DNA from: Paracoccaceae bacterium
GTDB lineage: Bacteria > Pseudomonadota > Alphaproteobacteria > Rhodobacterales > Rhodobacteraceae
Direction: 5' to 3'
Assembly (NCBI GenBank): GCA_028284705.1
Contig: JANQRE010000023.1
Coordinates: 1-64,000, forward strand
Length of the DNA: 64,000 nt
The translations under genes and the position numbers were made by a program. The notes beneath the pieces were generated by a model. The model searched no databases, was not told the DNA's origin, and saw only the letters and a list, made by a program, of their open reading frames with translations. Shown one piece after another: positions 24,159 through 34,472 of the stretch; position 1 is the stretch's first letter; the number at the start of each line of letters is the position of its first letter.

Positions 24159-24623
24159 TCACGCCTCCTGGGGCGGATGCTGAGCTTTCATTTCCCAGGC
24201 ACCACTTTCCTGCGACCAATATTGCGCCGTGGCTCTGGCCTCCGTCAGCGCCTTCCACTGCCCGCGTGCCGTTTGAACCGCCTCACCATCATGACCGTTG
24301 AAGACGATCATCGTTCGGGTCATCCCTGTCACTTCCGCCGGTGATACCTCAGCCCCATCAAATGAGACCAGGCACTCCGCCTCATTCTCAGGCGTGGTGA
24401 GGGTCAACAGGATCGGCTGATCGGCATCAAATCCGGACCCGGCAACCGCATGGGGCAGAAATCCTTCGTCGAGCCAAAGCTTTTCATCGAGCCAGTTCAA
24501 CCGGTCTTTCGTCACCCCACGCACCGCGACACGCCACCCTGCGCCGCGCGCGCGCTTCAGAAGCTGCGGTAGCGCCTGCTCGACCGATTGCCGGGTAAGA
24601 TGATAGAAGAAAACCTCGCCCAT
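24159..24623 (-). CDS. holC: DNA polymerase III subunit chi
   Basis: A 154-aa clamp-loader accessory subunit. GEVFFYHLTRQSVEQALPQLLKRA is the typical N-terminus and LNWLDEKLWLDEGFLPHAVAG the conserved core (W-x-D-E, F-L-P-H). The ATG at 24623 overlaps the pepA TGA; a GTG one codon earlier is possible. Coupling with pepA is common in bacteria. Confidence 0.93.
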   Translation of the reverse strand: MGEVFFYHLTRQSVEQALPQLLKRARGAGWRVAVRGVTKDRLNWLDEKLWLDEGFLPHAVAGSGFDADQPILLTLTTPENEAECLVSFDGAEVSPAEVTGMTRTMIVFNGHDGEAVQTARGQWKALTEARATAQYWSQESGAWEMKAQHPPQEA

Positions 24624-26092
24624 CACTCCTCAAAATTATCTGCAATCAACCGGTTAAGCGCCCGTACCCCCCAGCCGGTGGCACCTTTCGGCGCAAAGGC
24701 GGTCTCGGATTTCACCGAGGCCACTCCGGCGATATCGAGATGGATCCACGGCGTCTCCGGCTTCACGAAACGCTGCAGAAACTGCGCGGCTGTGATCGAG
24801 CCCGCAGGGCGTCCACCGACATTTTTCATATCCGCGATCCGGCTTTTCAGCATCTCGTCATAGGCCTTGCCCATCGGCATGCGCCAGGCGCCCTCTTCCT
24901 CGGCCCCCGCGGCTTTCAGAAACGCATTGGCCAACGCGTCATTGTTGGAAAAGACGCCTGCATTTTCATGCCCCAACCCGATGATGATCGCGCCGGTCAG
25001 GGTCGCGAGATTGATGCAGCCCACCGGCTCAAACCGCTCCTGCGCGTACCAGAGCACGTCGGCCAGAACCAAACGCCCTTCGGCATCGGTGTTGATGATC
25101 TCCACCGTGTCGCCCTTCATCGAGGCCACCACATCGCCGGGACGGGTCGCATTGCCCGAGGGCATGTTTTCCACCAGCCCGACGAGGCCCACGACATTCG
25201 CTTTGGCTTTGCGTGCGGCCAGCGTCTTCATCACGCCGGAAACAACACCCGCGCCGCCCATATCCATGGTCATATCTTCCATGCCAGCCGCAGGTTTCAG
25301 CGAGATGCCGCCGGTGTCGAACACAACGCCCTTGCCGACCAGCGCGAAGGGCTTGTCCGCCTTCTTTCCGCCCTTCCACTGCATGACCACCACCTTCGAG
25401 GGGCTGTCAGAGCCCTGACCCACGCTCAAAAGCGTGCGCATGCCGAGCTTCTCGAGTTCTTTTTCCTCCAGCACCTCCACCTCGACACCCAGCGCCTCTA
25501 GCCCCTCTAGACGCGCGGCGAATTCCGACGTGGTCAGCACATTGGCCGGGTCATTGGTCAGATCGCGGGTGAAGAACACCCCCTCAGCGACGGCGGTTTG
25601 CACTTCAAGACCGCCTTCCAAGCCTTTGGGATCATTCACCATCAATGTCACAGACGGCGTGTCATCCTTATCACCCGTCTTGTGATCATCGAATGCATAG
25701 GCCCGCAACATGATCCCCAATGCGACCTCATCGGCACGGCGAAGATTGCCACAAAGAGCCGTCAGGCCCGTCTTGGTCAAAGCCTTGCCCAACGTGGCCC
25801 CTGCTTTGCGCGCCTCTGAAACCTGCGGCCTGCGCGGCAGTTTCACGATGTGAAGAGCATCTGCGCTCAGGTTCAGCGGAAAGGCCAAGGACAGCGCCTT
25901 GCCGGTCTCCAGTTTCTCAAACCGCTCGCTCGCAATCGCGCGTTTCACCGCCCCGCGCGTTAACCGGTTCACGCGCCGCGCTGTGGCGTCCAACGCCCCG
26001 TTTTCCGGCACAAAAACCGCAACAGCGCCGGTGAGATCGGCAATGGCGTCGAGGTCAGTTTCTATGAGCGATACGGGGACGGGGCTGGTCAT
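24623..26092 (-). CDS. pepA: Leucyl aminopeptidase (M17)
   Basis: The ATG at 26092 (MTSPVPVSLIETDLDAIADL) gives 489 aa; the ORF-track start at 26224 is too long and runs into the lptF promoter. The M17 metal and active-site features are KGVVFDTGGISLKPAAGM, the DMGGAG segment and the signature NTDAEGRLVLADVL. Usually a hexameric dizinc cytosolic peptidase, sometimes also a DNA-binding regulator. It is translationally coupled to holC and divergent from lptF. Confidence 0.95.
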   Translation of the reverse strand: MTSPVPVSLIETDLDAIADLTGAVAVFVPENGALDATARRVNRLTRGAVKRAIASERFEKLETGKALSLAFPLNLSADALHIVKLPRRPQVSEARKAGATLGKALTKTGLTALCGNLRRADEVALGIMLRAYAFDDHKTGDKDDTPSVTLMVNDPKGLEGGLEVQTAVAEGVFFTRDLTNDPANVLTTSEFAARLEGLEALGVEVEVLEEKELEKLGMRTLLSVGQGSDSPSKVVVMQWKGGKKADKPFALVGKGVVFDTGGISLKPAAGMEDMTMDMGGAGVVSGVMKTLAARKAKANVVGLVGLVENMPSGNATRPGDVVASMKGDTVEIINTDAEGRLVLADVLWYAQERFEPVGCINLATLTGAIIIGLGHENAGVFSNNDALANAFLKAAGAEEEGAWRMPMGKAYDEMLKSRIADMKNVGGRPAGSITAAQFLQRFVKPETPWIHLDIAGVASVKSETAFAPKGATGWGVRALNRLIADNFEE

Positions 26093-26217
26093 GGCGACTC
26101 TCATTGTTGAAGGGTTTGAACCCTTGCTAGCCTGCCCCTGCCCGGATGACCAGAACACCCTGTTTCTTTTGGCAAAGATCGGATAAAACTTCGGGAAAAA
26201 GTAAAAAGGGGACGCAG

Positions 26218-27351
26218 TTGGCACGATTCGACAGATACATGCTGTCGCAGCTTCTGATCCTGTTTGGCTTCTTTTCGCTCGTTCTGGTCTCGGTCTATTG
26301 GGTCAATCGGGCCATTCGCATTTTCGACAATCTCATCGGCGGCGGGCAGACGGCCTGGGTGTTTCTTGAGTTCACCATGCTCACCCTGCCCTATGTGATC
26401 CTCGTGGTGCTGCCCATCGCGGCTTTTGTGGCAGCGATCTATGTCACCAATCGCCTCAGCGCAGAATCCGAGATGGTCGTTCTGCAGACCTCAGGCGCCA
26501 GTTCCGCCCGCATCGCACGACCGGTTTTCTATTTCGGCGTGATCGTCGCCCTTCTTGTGGCGGCTTTGGCCCATCTTCTTGTCCCCGCAGCCCGCACCGA
26601 ACTTGCCTGGCGCAGTCAGGAAGTGAGCCAGGACATCACCGCTCGTTTCCTAAAGGAAGGGCAATTCCTGCACCCGTCAACCAATATCACGGTTTATATT
26701 CAACGGATTACGCCCCTTGGGGAATTCCAGGAACTGTTCCTCGAAGACAAGCGCGACCCCATGGCGCAGGTGACCTACACCGCCGAAACTGCGCTTCTGG
26801 TGCCCGGCGATGATGGTCCGCGTTTGGTCATGTCGAACGGCCTTGCGCAGACATTTCGCCCTGAAACGGGTCGCCTCAGCACCGTGACCTTCGACAACTT
26901 CGCCTATGACATTGGCGGGTTGATGGATCCCTCCACTCAGCGCCTCCGCGACCTGGCAGAGCTTCCGACCCCAATCCTGCTCAACCCAAGCGAACAGGAC
27001 CTGGCCAATTCAAACGGCACTCGGGCGAGCTTCCTGGCAGAGGCTCATGGTCGCTTTGCGCGTTCCCTTCTGTCGATTTTCGTGCCCATGATGGGTTTCG
27101 CGGCGTTGCTGATCGGTGGCTTTTCGCGCTTCGGCGTCTGGAAACAGGTGGTCGGTGCAGTCGTACTGATCATCCTGGTGCAAATGGCCGCGAACACCAC
27201 AGAAGAGATCGCCCGCGGCGACGCGTCGCTCTGGTGGACAATCTATCTCGCCCCGGCCATGGCGGCGGCGCTTTCATTCATTCTAATAGCAATCTCCTCC
27301 GCCCAGCGCTTAAGGAACCCGTTTCGACGAGACAAAGAGGTCGCAGCATGA
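26218..27351 (+). CDS. lptF: LPS export permease LptF
   Basis: The start is most likely the TTG at 26218 (LARFDRYMLSQLLILFGFF) with AAGGGG upstream; the ORF-track start lies in the divergent promoter. It gives 377 aa with N-terminal and C-terminal transmembrane bundles around a periplasmic jellyroll. NRLSAESEMVVLQTSGAS is the coupling-helix region of LptF/G. With LptG and LptB (not here) it extracts LPS from the inner membrane. Its TGA overlaps the lptG ATG. Confidence 0.93.
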   Translation: MARFDRYMLSQLLILFGFFSLVLVSVYWVNRAIRIFDNLIGGGQTAWVFLEFTMLTLPYVILVVLPIAAFVAAIYVTNRLSAESEMVVLQTSGASSARIARPVFYFGVIVALLVAALAHLLVPAARTELAWRSQEVSQDITARFLKEGQFLHPSTNITVYIQRITPLGEFQELFLEDKRDPMAQVTYTAETALLVPGDDGPRLVMSNGLAQTFRPETGRLSTVTFDNFAYDIGGLMDPSTQRLRDLAELPTPILLNPSEQDLANSNGTRASFLAEAHGRFARSLLSIFVPMMGFAALLIGGFSRFGVWKQVVGAVVLIILVQMAANTTEEIARGDASLWWTIYLAPAMAAALSFILIAISSAQRLRNPFRRDKEVAA

Positions 27352-28445
27352 AGCTTGACCTCTATTTCGCAAGACGGTTCCTGTGGTCCTTCCTGCTCGT
27401 CGGCAGCGTGTTCTTCGGCATCGTGTTCCTGATTGACCTGGTGGAACAGCTCCGCAAATTCGACACCGAGGCCGTCGGCATTGTCGAAGGCACGGAACTG
27501 GCCCTGCTCAATATCCCATCGTCGCTCTATCGGATGCTGCCGCTTCTGATCACACTGACGACGATCACGCTCTTTCTGTCACTGTCGCGCACATCGGAAA
27601 TGGTGGTCACACGCGCATCGGGGCGGTCGGCGATCCGGTCTCTCGTGGCCCCTACTTTGACGGCGTTCATGATCGGCGTGCTGGGCGTGATGGCAATCAA
27701 CCCAATCGTCGCCGCCACGACCAAACAATATGAAGTGGTTGCCGGACGATATTCAAACTCCGGCGGATCGATCTCGTCTGTCAGCGCCGAAGGTCTTTGG
27801 CTGCGTCAGGGCAGCAGCGATGGTCAGGTGGTTATTCAGGCGGAACGCGCCAATCTCGATGGCACCCGGTTCTTTGATGTCACCTTCTACGGCCTCGACA
27901 CCGAGGGCACGGCCAAATATCGGATCAAGGCTTCAGAGGCGCTGCTGACGCCGGGTGCCTGGGTGCTGTCCAAGGCGAAACGCTGGGTTCTAAGCGAGAC
28001 CGAAAACCCGGAGACCTCCGCCGAGGAATACGCAAAGCTCGAAGTCCCCTCGACACTGACCCGCGATCAAATCCGAGACAGTTTCGGCACGCCGGATGCG
28101 ATCCCGATCTGGGAATTGCCGGAGTTTATCCGGCAGTTGGATGGTGCGGGATTTTCGGCTCTGCAACACCGGGTCTGGCTGCAAATGGAACTCGCCAATC
28201 CGTTGCTACTTGTGGCTATGGTCCTGATCAGTGCGGGTTTCACCATGCGCCACACACGGTTTGGGCGCACCGGGATCATGGTGCTGTCCGCTGTCCTTCT
28301 GGGGTTTGGCATCTACTTCCTGCGCAACTTCGCGCAAGTCTTGGGGGAGAACGGTCAAATTCCGATCCTTGTGGCCGCCTGGGCACCGCCGCTTGCGGGG
28401 ATATTCCTTTCACTCGGGCTGCTGTTGCACACGGAGGATGGCTAG
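27348..28445 (+). CDS. lptG: LPS export permease LptG
   Basis: The ATG at 27348 (MKLDLYFARRFLWSFLLV) overlaps the lptF stop in ATGA, giving 365 aa. Membrane segments at both ends flank a periplasmic domain. SLSRTSEMVVTRASGRSAIR is the coupling region and matches that of LptF. It is the partner of LptF in the LPS transporter. lptD starts at the base after its stop codon. Confidence 0.94.
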   Translation: MKLDLYFARRFLWSFLLVGSVFFGIVFLIDLVEQLRKFDTEAVGIVEGTELALLNIPSSLYRMLPLLITLTTITLFLSLSRTSEMVVTRASGRSAIRSLVAPTLTAFMIGVLGVMAINPIVAATTKQYEVVAGRYSNSGGSISSVSAEGLWLRQGSSDGQVVIQAERANLDGTRFFDVTFYGLDTEGTAKYRIKASEALLTPGAWVLSKAKRWVLSETENPETSAEEYAKLEVPSTLTRDQIRDSFGTPDAIPIWELPEFIRQLDGAGFSALQHRVWLQMELANPLLLVAMVLISAGFTMRHTRFGRTGIMVLSAVLLGFGIYFLRNFAQVLGENGQIPILVAAWAPPLAGIFLSLGLLLHTEDG

Positions 28446-30596
28446 ATGCGGCCTCTGCTGTGTGCCATCGCGTTGATCTGCGCCCTGTCAGCTCCGGGTT
28501 TCGCGCAAGAAACGCCGAGCGAGCCCGACACCGCGACATTGGTGGCTGACAGTCTCGTCTTCTCAGGCGAAACCAACCGCATCGAGGCGGTTGGAAATGT
28601 GGAAATCCTGCAAAACAGCGTGAAACTGCGCGCCTCGGCGATCACCTATGACGGCCAGTCAGATCGGTTGATCGTCGAAGGGCCGATCTACGTGCTCGAC
28701 GCCGATGGCACAGCGATTTTTGCCGATTTCGCAGAGCTGTCGGGCGATTTGCAGAACGGCGTCCTGACCCAGGCACGTCTGGTTTATGCGCGCCAATTGC
28801 AGCTCGCCGCGAATGAAATCCGCCGCACCGGCGGGCGCTACACGCAGTTCTACAAAACTGTCGCCTCCTCCTGTCATATCTGTGAGACCGACCCCACCCC
28901 GCTGTGGGAGGTCCGTGCCAAACGCGTCACTCACGATGCCGAAGAGCGGCAGCTTTATTTCGAGAACGCGCATTTGCGTGTCCTCGGTGTCCCTGTCTTC
29001 TATACGCCCTATCTGCGTCTGCCGGATCCCACGGTTGAACGCTCGACCGGATTCCTCTTTCCAGAGCTCAAATCCAACGGCGATCTCGGCGTGGGTCTCC
29101 GCATCCCTTATTTCATCACACTTGGCGATCATGCCGATCTGACCCTGGCGCCGTGGCTAACCTCGAAGGGCTCTCGCACCCTTGAAGCGCGCTATCGGCA
29201 GAAATTCCGCTTTGGCGAGATCGAGTTGAACGGGGCGGTCACCGATGACAATCTCACGATGGACTCAAACCGAAGTTACCTCTTTGCGGACGGAACCTTC
29301 GCCCTGCCTGCAGGCTTCACGCTCACCTTCGATGTCGAACTTGTGTCGGACCCGGGCTACTTGCTGCAATACGGGTTCTCCTCCAAGGACCGCCTCGATT
29401 CCGCGATCGGCATTACGCGGGCCAGCCGCGACGAACTCATCTCGTTCGATCTGGTGCATTACAGATCGCTCCGGGCCACCGACAACAACCGCACGCTGCC
29501 GACGCTTGTAGGCGATGCGATCTACAAGCGCCGCTTTGAGCCCACGGCACTGGGCGGGATCGCCTCTGTCCAGCTGGAAGCCCATGGGCACCTTCGCCGC
29601 TCTGATTTCGATGCCACCAATATGGGGCTGGCGCGAGATGTTACGCGGCTGTCAGGCGTCGCAAACTGGCGCCGAGATTGGGTCACGGCCCGCGGCATGC
29701 TCTTTGCGGTAGAAACCCAGCTCAGGGTCGACAATTACCAGATTGCGCAGGACCAACGAGTCGCGTTTCAGGATACCACCGAAGTTACGCCCTACGCGGC
29801 GCTCGAATGGCGCTGGCCGATGTTGCGCCAGACCGCCAAGGCCACCCATCTGCTCGAGCCGGTTGTGCAAGTGGTCTGGTCTGACACGGGCAACCGGCCT
29901 GTGGACAATGAAGACAGCATTCTCGTGGAGTTCGACGAGGCCAATCTCTTCCGGTTCTCGCGCTTTCCCGGCGCCGACGCGCAGGAACAAGGAGCCCGGA
30001 TCAATCTCGGCGTGACGTATACCCGCGAGGATCCCGACGGGTGGTCTTTGGGGCTGACGGTCGGACGTATCATTCGCGACCACAACAACCAGCAGTTTTC
30101 GGTCTCGACCGGGCTTGCCGGGCGCGGATCGGACTGGCTGGTGGCAGCGCAGTTGAAGATCGGCGAGCGACTAAACCTGATCAACCGTTCGATCTTTGAC
30201 GATCAGTTTTCCATCGCGCGCAATGAAACCCGGCTGGATTGGACGGGCGATCTTTTCAACATCGGCTCGTCTTTCATCTGGCTCGAAGCGGATGCGCCGC
30301 TTGGGCGGCCGATTGACACCTCGGAGTGGAATGTCGACGGCGCCTACCGCCTGTCGCGCCATTGGACCCTGTCCAGCGAGTTTCGCTACGATTTCGCCGC
30401 GAACCGGACGACACGCGCCGGTCTCGGGCTGACTTACCAGAACGAATGCGCGATTGTTGATCTTTCGGTCTCGCGCCGCTTCACATCTTCGACTAATGTG
30501 ACGCCAACGACGGATTTCAACATGTCGGTACAACTGGCCGGGTTCGGCGCCCGGGGTATCGGCGGTGAAAGTTTCGCACGCAGATGCAATGGATAA
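28446..30596 (+). CDS. lptD: LPS-assembly outer-membrane protein LptD
   Basis: A 716-aa protein with signal peptide (MRPLLCAIALICALSAPGFA). The N-terminal OstA-like beta-jellyroll reads TLVADSLVFSGETNRIEAVGNVE. The large C-terminal barrel includes YFENAHLRVLGVPVFYTPYLRLPDPT, the family's most conserved stretch. Cys residues in SSCHICETD and in the C-terminal NECAIVD and RRCNG could form the structural disulfides. It inserts LPS in the outer leaflet. It lies directly downstream of lptFG. Confidence 0.96.
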   Translation: MRPLLCAIALICALSAPGFAQETPSEPDTATLVADSLVFSGETNRIEAVGNVEILQNSVKLRASAITYDGQSDRLIVEGPIYVLDADGTAIFADFAELSGDLQNGVLTQARLVYARQLQLAANEIRRTGGRYTQFYKTVASSCHICETDPTPLWEVRAKRVTHDAEERQLYFENAHLRVLGVPVFYTPYLRLPDPTVERSTGFLFPELKSNGDLGVGLRIPYFITLGDHADLTLAPWLTSKGSRTLEARYRQKFRFGEIELNGAVTDDNLTMDSNRSYLFADGTFALPAGFTLTFDVELVSDPGYLLQYGFSSKDRLDSAIGITRASRDELISFDLVHYRSLRATDNNRTLPTLVGDAIYKRRFEPTALGGIASVQLEAHGHLRRSDFDATNMGLARDVTRLSGVANWRRDWVTARGMLFAVETQLRVDNYQIAQDQRVAFQDTTEVTPYAALEWRWPMLRQTAKATHLLEPVVQVVWSDTGNRPVDNEDSILVEFDEANLFRFSRFPGADAQEQGARINLGVTYTREDPDGWSLGLTVGRIIRDHNNQQFSVSTGLAGRGSDWLVAAQLKIGERLNLINRSIFDDQFSIARNETRLDWTGDLFNIGSSFIWLEADAPLGRPIDTSEWNVDGAYRLSRHWTLSSEFRYDFAANRTTRAGLGLTYQNECAIVDLSVSRRFTSSTNVTPTTDFNMSVQLAGFGARGIGGESFARRCNG

Positions 30597-31887
30597 ACGA
30601 GCAGACAGACAGATGACCATGGCCCGCGTAGTTTCCAGCCTCCTGTTGGTGTGCCTGATGGCGTTCTCAACGCCAGCCAGCGCCCAACAGGGCCCATTCA
30701 GCACCGTCATTCAGGTCAATGATCTGACGATCACGCAGTATGAGTTAGATCAGCGCATCCGCTTTCTGCAACTTCTGCGCACCCCAGGCGATCCTCTGGA
30801 AGAGGCACGCAGTGGGCTGATCGAAGATCGCCTGCGCCTGTCGGAGACGCGCCGTCAAGGCATTGTTCTGACTGAAGATCAAGTCCTCGAAGGTATGGAG
30901 GAGTTCGCGAGCCGCGCCAATCTCACCGCTGAACAGTTCATTCAGGCCATCGAACGCGAGGGTGTGGCCGCGCAAACCTTTCGCGATTTCGTCAACGCCG
31001 GTCTGGCCTGGCGCAATCTGGTGCAAGCTCAATTTGGCCCGCGCGCACAGGTGACCGAAGCCGAGGTGGATCGTGCGTTGGCGCTTCAGACCACACGCGG
31101 TGGCGCGCGCTTGTTGCTTGCGGAGATCATTCTGCCTTTGGCGCCCCAGGTTGAGGCCCGCAGCCGCGCCTTGATCCAGCGCCTTTCGGACACGATCACG
31201 ACAGAGGCGGCCTTCTCCGCCGCCGCGCGCCGCTACTCTGCGGCACCCACGCGTGGTCGGGGCGGTCGTCTCGATTGGTTGCCCATCGGGCAGGTACCGC
31301 CTGCGATCCGCGCCGCAGTCTTGCCACTAGAACCCGGCGAAGTAACTGATCCGATTCCGCTTGGGCCCGGCATTGCCATTTTCCAGTTGCGTGGCATTGA
31401 AGAGATCGATGCGCCCACGCCGGACACGCTCGCGCTGGAATATGTGACGATCCTGATCCCGGGTGCCGGTACCGATGCCGCCCGCGCCACAGCGCAGAAA
31501 TATCGCGACAATTACGACACCTGCGACGATCTCTATAAGCCCGCACAGGACTTGCCGCCTGAGTATTTTGAACGGGCGGTTCTGCCTGCCAGTGACGTGC
31601 CCGCCGAGATCGCTGCCGAGGCGATGAAACTGGATAGCAACGAGGTCTCGACCGCGCTGACCCGGCAAAACGGCACCTTTCAAGTCTTCCTGATGCTTTG
31701 CGGGCGCACTTTGGAGACACCGGAAAGCGATATTCCGGAGGAGGAACTCGCAGAGGGCGAGGAGCCCGCGCCGGTCATCGATCCTCGCGACCAGATCCGT
31801 AACCAGCTTTTCCAGCAGCGCATCGCCTCTTACGCGGACAGCTACCTCGAAGAGCTGCGCGCGGATGCCATCATCATTGAAAACTGA
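30589..31887 (+). CDS. surA: SurA-like periplasmic peptidyl-prolyl isomerase
   Basis: The ATG at 30589 (MDKRADRQMTMARVV) overlaps the lptD stop; an internal ATG at 30613 is also plausible and puts the signal peptide (SSLLLVCLMAFSTPASA) closer to the start. The protein is about 430 aa with a SurA N-terminal chaperone domain (VNDLTITQYELDQRIRFLQLL) and a parvulin domain (RRYSAAPTRGRGGRLDWLPIGQVPP). SurA folds LptD and other outer-membrane proteins, which fits its place after lptD. Confidence 0.93.
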   Translation: MDKRADRQMTMARVVSSLLLVCLMAFSTPASAQQGPFSTVIQVNDLTITQYELDQRIRFLQLLRTPGDPLEEARSGLIEDRLRLSETRRQGIVLTEDQVLEGMEEFASRANLTAEQFIQAIEREGVAAQTFRDFVNAGLAWRNLVQAQFGPRAQVTEAEVDRALALQTTRGGARLLLAEIILPLAPQVEARSRALIQRLSDTITTEAAFSAAARRYSAAPTRGRGGRLDWLPIGQVPPAIRAAVLPLEPGEVTDPIPLGPGIAIFQLRGIEEIDAPTPDTLALEYVTILIPGAGTDAARATAQKYRDNYDTCDDLYKPAQDLPPEYFERAVLPASDVPAEIAAEAMKLDSNEVSTALTRQNGTFQVFLMLCGRTLETPESDIPEEELAEGEEPAPVIDPRDQIRNQLFQQRIASYADSYLEELRADAIIIEN

Positions 31888-32836
31888 CGCGCCCATCGCG
31901 CTGACCTGCGGGGAGCCCGCAGGCATCGGGTTGGAGGTCGCACAGAAAGCCTTTGAAACGTTGCGGGGAGAGGTGCCCTTCGTTCTGATCGCCGACCGCC
32001 GACATGTACCGGGAGAGTTGGTCGAGATATCCGCCTTCGACGAGGTGACGCCCGATATGTCTGCCCTGCCGCTTCTGCATCAGGAGCTTGGCGGCGAGGC
32101 CGTGCCCGGTAAGCCCGATCCCCGCAACGCGCAAGGCGTGATCGATGTGATCGCGCGGGCGGTGACCCTGACGCGAACCGGGCGCGCCTCTGCGGTTTGC
32201 ACCCTGCCGATTCACAAAAAGGCGCTGAAGGACGGGGCAGAGTTTCCCTTTCCGGGGCATACCGAACTGCTCGCACATCTCGCAGAGGTCGAGCACGTTG
32301 TGATGATGCTGGCCTGCGACGCGCTGCGCGTGGTGCCCGCCACGATTCATATCCCCCTGTCGGAGGTGCCATCCGCGCTGACGGAGGAGCATCTGCGCAG
32401 GGTCATCGAGATCACCGCTGAAGGCTTGCGGGACCAGTTCGGGATCGCCAATCCACGCCTCGCAGTGGCGGGCTTGAACCCCCATGCCGGTGAAGGCGGC
32501 ACGATGGGGACCGAGGATGAAACGCTCATCGCGCCCTTGCTGGCGCGCCTCGCCAGAGAAGGCTTGCGCGTGACAGGCCCCCTGCCCGCGGACACCATGT
32601 TCCACCCCGAGGCACGCGCGAAATACGACGCGGCGATTGCGATGTATCACGACCAGGCGCTGATCCCGATCAAGACGCTGGATTTTGCCGGTGGCGTGAA
32701 CTGCACCCTCGGTCTTCCCTTCATTCGCACTTCACCCGATCACGGCACGGCCTTTGATATTGCCGGTAAGGGCGTCGCCGATCCCACCAGCACCATCGCC
32801 GCGCTGCGCATGGCGCATCAGATGGCGCGGGCATGA
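31865..32836 (+). CDS. pdxA: 4-hydroxythreonine-4-phosphate dehydrogenase
   Basis: A 323-aa enzyme of pyridoxal phosphate synthesis (DXP-dependent route). [19 protein letters not shown] is the N-terminal signature, FPGHTELLA the substrate region, and [10 protein letters not shown] and [11 protein letters not shown] carry metal-binding His residues. It overlaps surA by 23 bases and rsmA by 4, continuing the lptD-surA-pdxA-rsmA order known in proteobacteria. Confidence 0.96.
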   Translation: MPSSLKTDAPIALTCGEPAGIGLEVAQKAFETLRGEVPFVLIADRRHVPGELVEISAFDEVTPDMSALPLLHQELGGEAVPGKPDPRNAQGVIDVIARAVTLTRTGRASAVCTLPIHKKALKDGAEFPFPGHTELLAHLAEVEHVVMMLACDALRVVPATIHIPLSEVPSALTEEHLRRVIEITAEGLRDQFGIANPRLAVAGLNPHAGEGGTMGTEDETLIAPLLARLAREGLRVTGPLPADTMFHPEARAKYDAAIAMYHDQALIPIKTLDFAGGVNCTLGLPFIRTSPDHGTAFDIAGKGVADPTSTIAALRMAHQMARA

Positions 32837-33681
32837 GCCAGATCGACGGGCTGCCGCCCCTGCGCGAGGTGATCGCGACCCATGATCTCAGAGCGAAAAA
32901 ATCCCTCGGTCAGAACTTTCTGCTCGATCTGAACCTCACCGCGAAGATCGCGCGGCAGGCGGGGGATTTGAGTGTTGCGGATGTTTTGGAAGTGGGTCCC
33001 GGCCCGGGTGGTTTGACCCGAGGGCTTCTGGCCGAAGGCGCCAGAAAGGTACTCGCCATCGAGAAGGATAGCCGCTGCCTACCCGCTTTGGCGGAGATCG
33101 AGGCAGCCTATCCCGGTCGTTTGCAAGTCCTCAGCGCGGATGCGTTGGACATTGATGCGCGCGCGCACCTCGCACCGCCGATCCGCGTTGTGGCGAACCT
33201 GCCCTATAATGTCGGTACCGAGCTTCTGATCCGGTGGATGACACCGGATGTCTGGCCGCCGTTTTGGGAGAGCCTTACGCTGATGTTCCAGCGCGAAGTG
33301 GCGGAGCGGATTGTGGCGACGCCCGGCTCCAAGGCCTATGGACGACTGGCGCTGATGGTCGGCTGGCGGGCCGACGCCCGGATCGTGATGGACCTGCCCC
33401 CCGAAGCCTTTGTGCCCGCCCCGAAAGTGCGATCCGCTGTCGTTCATATCGAGGCCCTGCCAGAACCCCGGTTCCCGGCAGAGGCGAAAATACTGGAGGC
33501 CGTCGTGGCGAAAGCCTTCAATCAACGCCGCAAGATGTTGCGCGCGGCTTTGAAAGGGTTGGTGCCGGACACAGAAAGCCTGCTGCGCGACGCCGAGATT
33601 GATCCCACGGCGCGGGCAGAAACGGTGGACATAGAGGGGTTTTGCGCGCTGGCGCGCGCGGTGGCCGTTGCGCGGGCTTGA
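32833..33681 (+). CDS. rsmA: 16S rRNA dimethyladenosine transferase
   Basis: A 282-aa KsgA-family methyltransferase acting on A1518/A1519 of 16S r[16 protein letters not shown], motif [17 protein letters not shown] and the NLPY catalytic motif ([11 protein letters not shown]) are present. The C-terminal [16 protein letters not shown] is diagnostic. It overlaps pdxA by 4 bases. Its stop abuts the stop of the convergent DUF4167 gene. Confidence 0.97.
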   Translation: MSQIDGLPPLREVIATHDLRAKKSLGQNFLLDLNLTAKIARQAGDLSVADVLEVGPGPGGLTRGLLAEGARKVLAIEKDSRCLPALAEIEAAYPGRLQVLSADALDIDARAHLAPPIRVVANLPYNVGTELLIRWMTPDVWPPFWESLTLMFQREVAERIVATPGSKAYGRLALMVGWRADARIVMDLPPEAFVPAPKVRSAVVHIEALPEPRFPAEAKILEAVVAKAFNQRRKMLRAALKGLVPDTESLLRDAEIDPTARAETVDIEGFCALARAVAVARA

Positions 33682-34263
33682 TTATTCCGCCGCTGGCTGA
33701 TCCTCGCCCTCGGAAGTAGGGTCGGATTTCGGTTTCCGGGTGCGCGGCTTGCGGGGCGGTTTTGGAGCGCTCTCCACGGTCTCAACCAAACCGCTATCGC
33801 CATCGCTGCCAACATCGATCACATCCGGTTGCGGGCTTTCACCTTCGGTCACAAAACGCGGCAAGTCACCGACCGTGTCTTCCTGCTTCTCGCGCTTATT
33901 GGCTTTGCGATCCGCATTGCGCTCCTCACGTTCGGCATTGCGCTGTGCGTCGCGTTCTTCACGCTCCTTCTGACGCTCGCGCTGTTGTGCTTCCTGCGCT
34001 TCGCGGCGGGCTTCCTGCTCCTTCTGCGCTTCGCCCAGCAGGCGGATGTAATGCTCCGCGTGTTGCTGGAAGTTCTCCGCATTCACGCGGTCACCGGCCA
34101 GTTGCGCGTCACGGTGAAGCGTCTGGTATTTGTCGATGATCTGCTGTGGGGTGCCGCGCACTTTGCCTTCGGGCCCCGAGCTGTCAAACACGCGGTTGAT
34201 GATATTGCCCTGCGGGCGATTGTTGCGGTTCTTACCCCGCGACCGTGATCTGGATGATTTCAT
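33682..34263 (-). CDS. DUF4167 protein, basic N-terminus
   Basis: A 193-aa protein conserved in alphaproteobacteria. The N-terminus SRSRSRGKNRNNRPQGNIIN and NRVFDSSGPEGKVRGTPQQIIDKYQTLHRDA make up the DUF4167 domain. A highly charged coiled-coil-like segment (QEARREAQEAQQRERQKERE) and a disordered basic tail follow. RNA binding has been suggested for such composition, but the function is unknown. It converges on rsmA with no gap. Confidence 0.9.
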   Translation of the reverse strand: MKSSRSRSRGKNRNNRPQGNIINRVFDSSGPEGKVRGTPQQIIDKYQTLHRDAQLAGDRVNAENFQQHAEHYIRLLGEAQKEQEARREAQEAQQRERQKEREERDAQRNAEREERNADRKANKREKQEDTVGDLPRFVTEGESPQPDVIDVGSDGDSGLVETVESAPKPPRKPRTRKPKSDPTSEGEDQPAAE

Positions 34264-34472
34264 GTGAGTTTAGGTTTTCCAGCCTTTGGCAGTTGGTTTT
34301 TCCTCGATCCTGTCCGCTTCAAACATGCGGTGTCCCCATGACAAGGATCGCGACCAATTTTGGCTTAAGCGTAGGGGGTGCGTGAGCACCGACGTCCTAC
34401 GGGCCTTAGAAAATCAGTCCATGCGGGCCATTGCAAGAGGATTTTGGCCCAAAGCGCGGTTTTCCACCGAAT